64,000 nt of DNA from the NCBI GenBank assembly GCA_000711775.1, contig ARYC01017123.1, forward strand, positions 1 through 64,000, in the 5' to 3' direction. Positions 60,106 through 64,000 of the stretch are shown one piece after another. The notes below the pieces were generated by a model that was given only the letters and a program-made list of their open reading frames with translations, ran no database searches and had not been told where the DNA came from. How positions within the stretch are numbered: the stretch's first letter is position 1; each line of letters opens with the position of its first letter. Made by a program: the position numbers and the translations under genes. The stretch is from Oxytricha trifallax (lineage: Eukaryota > Ciliophora > Spirotrichea > Sporadotrichida > Oxytrichidae).

Positions 60106-61398
60106 TCAGTGTGATAAGTGCTACACCTTATCTCGCGTAGTCTCAAGTGTCACCGTCACACAGCCATAACTAGTAGCAGGGTCCCCAACAAGCAGCAGTG
60201 AATGGAGGGAGAAGTTCGGAGTCATAGACAGAGTTGCCTTTAAGTGTAACACCATCACAAGCGTCACATCACAAAGCTGCCAAAGAGCATCAGTGGCTTT
60301 TTATGGCCAAATGACAAGGTGATCATCTCTTGCAACAACGCCAGCACTTGCGACTCTTACGGCAGTTGAGAGATTCGTGTTAGCCTAATTCAGGCAGTGC
60401 CCCCCAGCATTATAGTCTAGGTAGGATGATATATCAGTAACTTTTGAGCAGACTGCCATCTACAAAAAGCAGATAGATGCGGAGTAATCATGATAGAATG
60501 CAGAGATCTTGAAAGCCCAAAAGCTTTATTTAACTTCGACTCTCTTGGCGCTAGAGCCTGGTTCAATAAATGCGAAGAAGTCATTTAGGAGCTCACAGGC
60601 GCCAGAGTAGATGGTAACTCCATTAATTGATCTTACAAACGGCATAGTGCTTGCGCGAGAAAGCTTCAGGAATCCCTAATCTCTCAAATGGAAAGTTGCA
60701 AATCATCGTCGAATGTCTAGCCACACTAATAGGAATCATCCAAGGCATCAACTCTGCAAGCATGGAGAAAGAGAACTTGTCATTAGAAGGAAAAGGCCAG
60801 CGACATAGAGTAATTCCTAGGCTTTGCTGCTAGAATCGAGTGTAATCTAAGACAAAGATCAGGAAATGTGCAAATGGCGCCTGGCAAATCGGCATAGAGT
60901 AGGCTAGGAAAAAAAGATCTTCCATTATATCGGCCAATGGGATAGATGTCTGAGTCGGAGACTCCATCTACCTGAGTCTTTGCATGGAGAATCGCGTGGA
61001 AGCTCTGGCAGTCCTCCATTCGAAGGTTTGCCCCTTACTTCGTTTGCAAAACCGAAAGTCTAAAAATGCCTGATTTCCTAATGTATGTATTTTTATCATT
61101 TTCTGAAGTTCCCATTATACTATTGTTGAAGGCAAGAGAACAGATAGGCTCCGGGAAAATGATGCTGAGGCTGAGCTATACCTTACCACTGAGAAAGCAG
61201 TGGAATACCTATAGGCTTCATCTTTAAGAATCATTTTTTGAGAAGCTACATATCTGTCAACATTCTGACAAAAGTGTCAACATTCTGACATCTAGATGCT
61301 AAAGTTTAGAATATGGTATGTGTTGAAGAGCCAAGATCTAGAGCGAAGACCCCAAACTAAATGTGACATGCTAGCAAAAAGAAGGAAAGCATTGCCAT
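60106..61398 (-). CDS. GC-rich gene island, probable secreted protein
   Basis: GC content is far above the flanks from about 60,060 to 61,560. On the minus strand an ATG at 61,398 opens MAMLSFFLLACHIQFGVFA, a good signal peptide, then LDLGSSTHTIFQ. The frame is interrupted by the 20-bp repeat at 61,255-61,290 and, if one unit is skipped, continues RYVASQKMILKDEAYRYS for over 150 codons. Further protein-like frames are DIYPIGRYNGRSFFPS, VRSINGVTIYSGACELLNDF and DNAGG-like YLDYNAGGHCLNQ, ending at TGA 60,106-60,108. Because GC-rich DNA leaves several frames open, the exact frame order and even the strand are uncertain. Family not recognised. Confidence 0.45.
61255..61290. repeat. 16-bp direct repeat, 4-bp spacer (pointer-like)
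   Basis: TGTCAACATTCTGACA occurs at 61,255-61,270 and 61,275-61,290, separated by AAAG. It lies inside the gene island. Losing one copy plus the spacer (20 bp) joins the signal-peptide frame to the next frame. This is the expected layout of an MDS-IES-MDS junction with a minimal IES, or simply a 20-bp tandem duplication. Confidence 0.7.
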
Positions 61399-61559
61399 GA
61401 ATTTCACGAGTGCTTGAAGTCTAAGCAGAGTAAGCTAGACGCAATGGTAGGAATTTCAGTGTATCTCTTTCGCTGATAGTCTCTATACTTTCACTCTTAA
61501 GCATCTTGCAATACCTGTTGAATTCGGCAATTAAGTTATCTAATATAGTAATGATGCTC

Positions 61560-63915
61560 TTGTATAAATATATTATCTCTCCTATTTGTATTTGCCTATT
61601 GGGTTTTGTTTCTGTATTTATTTTTCTCCCAAATTTTAAATTCTTTTATTTTTAATTAATTTTCATATTAAATAAATAGCTTATTTCATAAAATTTGAAA
61701 GGAGATTTTAAATTTATTATTTATCAAACCTATCTTTCCATTAAATAAAAGGCTTTGAAATTCAGTAAATTATATAAAAAATTAGGAAATATAATCCAAA
61801 ACAATATATATTTGGATCAGAATAAATGAAGACAAAAATCATAGATTTTCCAACCAAGTTAAATAACTATTTTCGAGATGTTTTAGGGAATATAATGTTT
61901 TAAAAGTTTTCAACATATTTAATATATCCTTATTTAACTACATATTATGGATTATTATTTTTAAAGTTATAAAGAATAAATATCCTAATAATTATTATGA
62001 GCGTATAAATTGTTTGCAATTACCTAAATCCTAGAATTCTTAAATTTCCATTTTAAAAAATTATTTAAATAATTTTGAGTAAGAAATCAGTACATATATT
62101 ATTATTAGTATTTTTTAATTAATACTTCTTGGACCTATCATATAAAATAAATTTAAATAAGATTCTATAAAGAAAAAGATTAGTGATTAATTAATTATTA
62201 ATTTAAAAGTCATTTAATTTAGCTAATTTCAAGGTAAAATAAAGTTTTTTATCTATCATAAAGGATTTATTTATTATAATTAATAGTTTAATTTATTGAT
62301 CTAAATCATTGCTTTATCAATATTAAGAAAATTAACAAATAAAAATAATTCTCATATATTAATCTATGTTTTTGTCTTACTATAGCATCATTTAAATGAC
62401 AATATATTAAAAAATTTTAAGCTTTAATTTTAACTCAGACTTATTTACTCAAAATATATCAGCATATGATCAATATGAAATAAAATTAAATGCTAAAATG
62501 AGATTATTGTTTTTTTATTTGTATTATATGTAGAGATCATTGTTCATAATTTCAGGAAGTTAAATAATTTTTAATTCTATTTAAAAAAAACATATTTATA
62601 TTATTTTTATACATGCATGAATTCTCGCAAAATTATTGGACTTATGTGGTGGGTTTTATAATTTCAATAATGTTTAACAGTTAATCAAACATTATCCAAA
62701 TGTTGAAAATTTCTAGGTTCAATAAAAACGGTGTTACTGAGTAAATTGATAATAAATGACCTGATAAATACTCAAATGGTTTGTTAAAATTATAATTTTA
62801 ATATTTAAAATAACTTTCTATACTCAATTGGCATGAATTTCTCTAAAGTCTAGTCTATAAATATTTTTATTAAAATACATCATGTAAGATCATTATAGTA
62901 TGCGTAATAGTACTTTGATGAAACTAATGGTTCAATAACAACTTATGGTACTCTTCAATGGATTAGAGCTTAGCTGAATTTCCCTTATGCCTGTAGACCT
63001 CAATCAGTTAATAAGGGTTTTATAAGTTGCTGGATCAGTTGAAGTGAGAGAAGGTTAATTCAGTTTTGGCACTTAAAATAATTAATGCTGATTATAAATG
63101 CTAAGCAAATGAAATTATTATATTAAATTGTATTTATAAGTATATCTAGGTTTATCTACTAATACGTTAAGAACCAAAAACTTCTTAATTCTTGCATGTT
63201 ATCCTTGTCATGTTCATGCTTAAATATTGTTTGCAAAGGGTTTAGGCAAATTCACACTCTACTTAAATTAAATTATGGGGTTTTTGTGGCTTTTTACTTA
63301 AATGAATCTATTATGGTAATTAAGATAGTTAAAAAAAATTCCTATGACATCATTTAATAACGGTAGAATAATGGGTTAAACAAAACAAAATTCATCAATC
63401 CAATTAACTTGAAACTACAGAGATTAAGCTAAAGGATAGTGATAAACTTAGACTAATAGTAAAGGATTTTGGGCACTTTTTTTAAAAAAAAATCCTTTCA
63501 TACTGTTAAATTTACTTCGCTATTTAGGAGATTCTGATTTTTTATACATCCAATACTCTTAATTAAATAAAAAAAATCTTTTTAACCCAGCCAACTCCTA
63601 GGATGTATATTCTGTAAAATATATTTGTACTTAAAACTATAAATATTTTGTATATTTTTTTAATTATTTAATGGTCTAAACGATCAAAGCTTGGTCTCAC
63701 ATTTACTATGAGTGCATTGTTTTTATTAATCAAAAAGGCAAATAAAAATTACATTATTTTATATAAGTTAATGAAGCTAACCAACACAGACAAGAAATAT
63801 ATTATTCTTTGCTACTACTCGAAACAAAGTATCATAATTTTATAAAAATAGATAAATTTTGATTGAACTATTCCTGAACATTAACTCTTTAGCTCTTTTG
63901 AGAGCCTTTAAACTT
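61560..63915. other. AT-rich DNA, little coding signal
   Basis: AT-rich. One short frame near 62,940-63,060 (TLQWIRAQLNFPYACRPQS) looks protein-like but is too short to call. Confidence 0.4.
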
Positions 63916-64000
63916 CAAGTGAGCAATCTTGAATGATAACCAACACGGAGCAGAACAGTTCTTTAAGAATATTCAAGATACTTTCTCTCTAAACTAGTTA
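63916..64000 (+). CDS. Coding segment cut by window edge
   Basis: The frame AILNDNQHGAEQFFKNIQD runs to the last base, with TAG read as Gln. It looks like the start of an MDS continuing beyond the window. Unrecognised. Confidence 0.3.

Noticed and set aside
60651..60833. Plus-strand ORFs in the GC island
   Set aside because: They are Arg/His-rich and show no start or motif. The minus strand has a signal peptide and better protein composition, though strand certainty is limited.
1..64000. TGA reassigned to Trp
   Set aside because: Paralogous TBE genes end at equivalent TGAs, and the 690-codon gene has five TGG and no TGA. Single nonsense mutations explain the internal TGAs.

Overview
The window reads as germline (micronuclear) DNA of a spirotrich ciliate of the Oxytricha/Sterkiella/Stylonychia group. 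Three signs support this. (1) Long protein-like frames appear only if TAA and TAG are read as glutamine and TGA as the stop; two paralogous transposon genes end at equivalent TGA codons. (2) The left 12.4 kb carries telomere-bearing elements (TBEs) whose inverted repeats end in C4A4-type telomeric sequence. (3) Most of the rest is very AT-rich, with scattered, broken or interrupted coding islands. No rRNA, tRNA, CRISPR array or bacterial operon was recognised.

Layout. 1-8,321 is a tandem duplication with a period of about 4.49 kb. Each unit is a TBE (57-kDa zinc-finger/kinase gene, 22-kDa gene, 42-kDa DDE transposase) plus 1.14 kb of flank with a coiled-coil, poly-Gln gene fragment. A different, structurally complete TBE of 4,117 bp (8,322-12,438) sits at the end of the second unit. 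13.7-14.7 kb is a LINE remnant. 14.8-21.5 kb has small coding remnants and two copies of a 260-bp element whose inverted repeats start AAAACCCC. 22.5-24.6 kb is the longest gene (about 690 codons, one frameshift). 25.6-29.0 kb holds two unrecognised genes and a second DDE transposase. 30.6-32.3 kb is an MT-A70-type methyltransferase gene. 34.9-36.7 kb has a coiled-coil ORF and a long inverted repeat. 36.8-39.5 kb is a LINE with endonuclease and reverse transcriptase. 41.3-47.7 kb is a cluster of richer-GC coding islands, including a lipase, that look like macronuclear-destined segments (MDSs). 50.6-52.0 kb is a minus-strand gene whose end is shared with two LINE-like tails near 3.9 and 12.6 kb. 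54.3-56.2 kb is a 425-codon frame with one internal TGA and an adjacent foldback repeat. 58.2-58.8 kb is a near-perfect 595-bp inverted repeat. 60.1-61.4 kb is a sharply bounded GC-rich gene island with a possible 4-bp IES between 16-bp pointer-like repeats.

How it works together. TBE transposases are known in Oxytricha to take part in developmental DNA elimination, and MT-A70 proteins make N6-methyladenine in ciliates, so the window combines elimination substrates, mobile elements and possible remnants of the machinery. Most frames carry frameshifts or in-frame TGAs, so most copies here look decayed or interrupted by internal eliminated sequence (IES). Which segments reach the macronucleus cannot be settled without the somatic genome.
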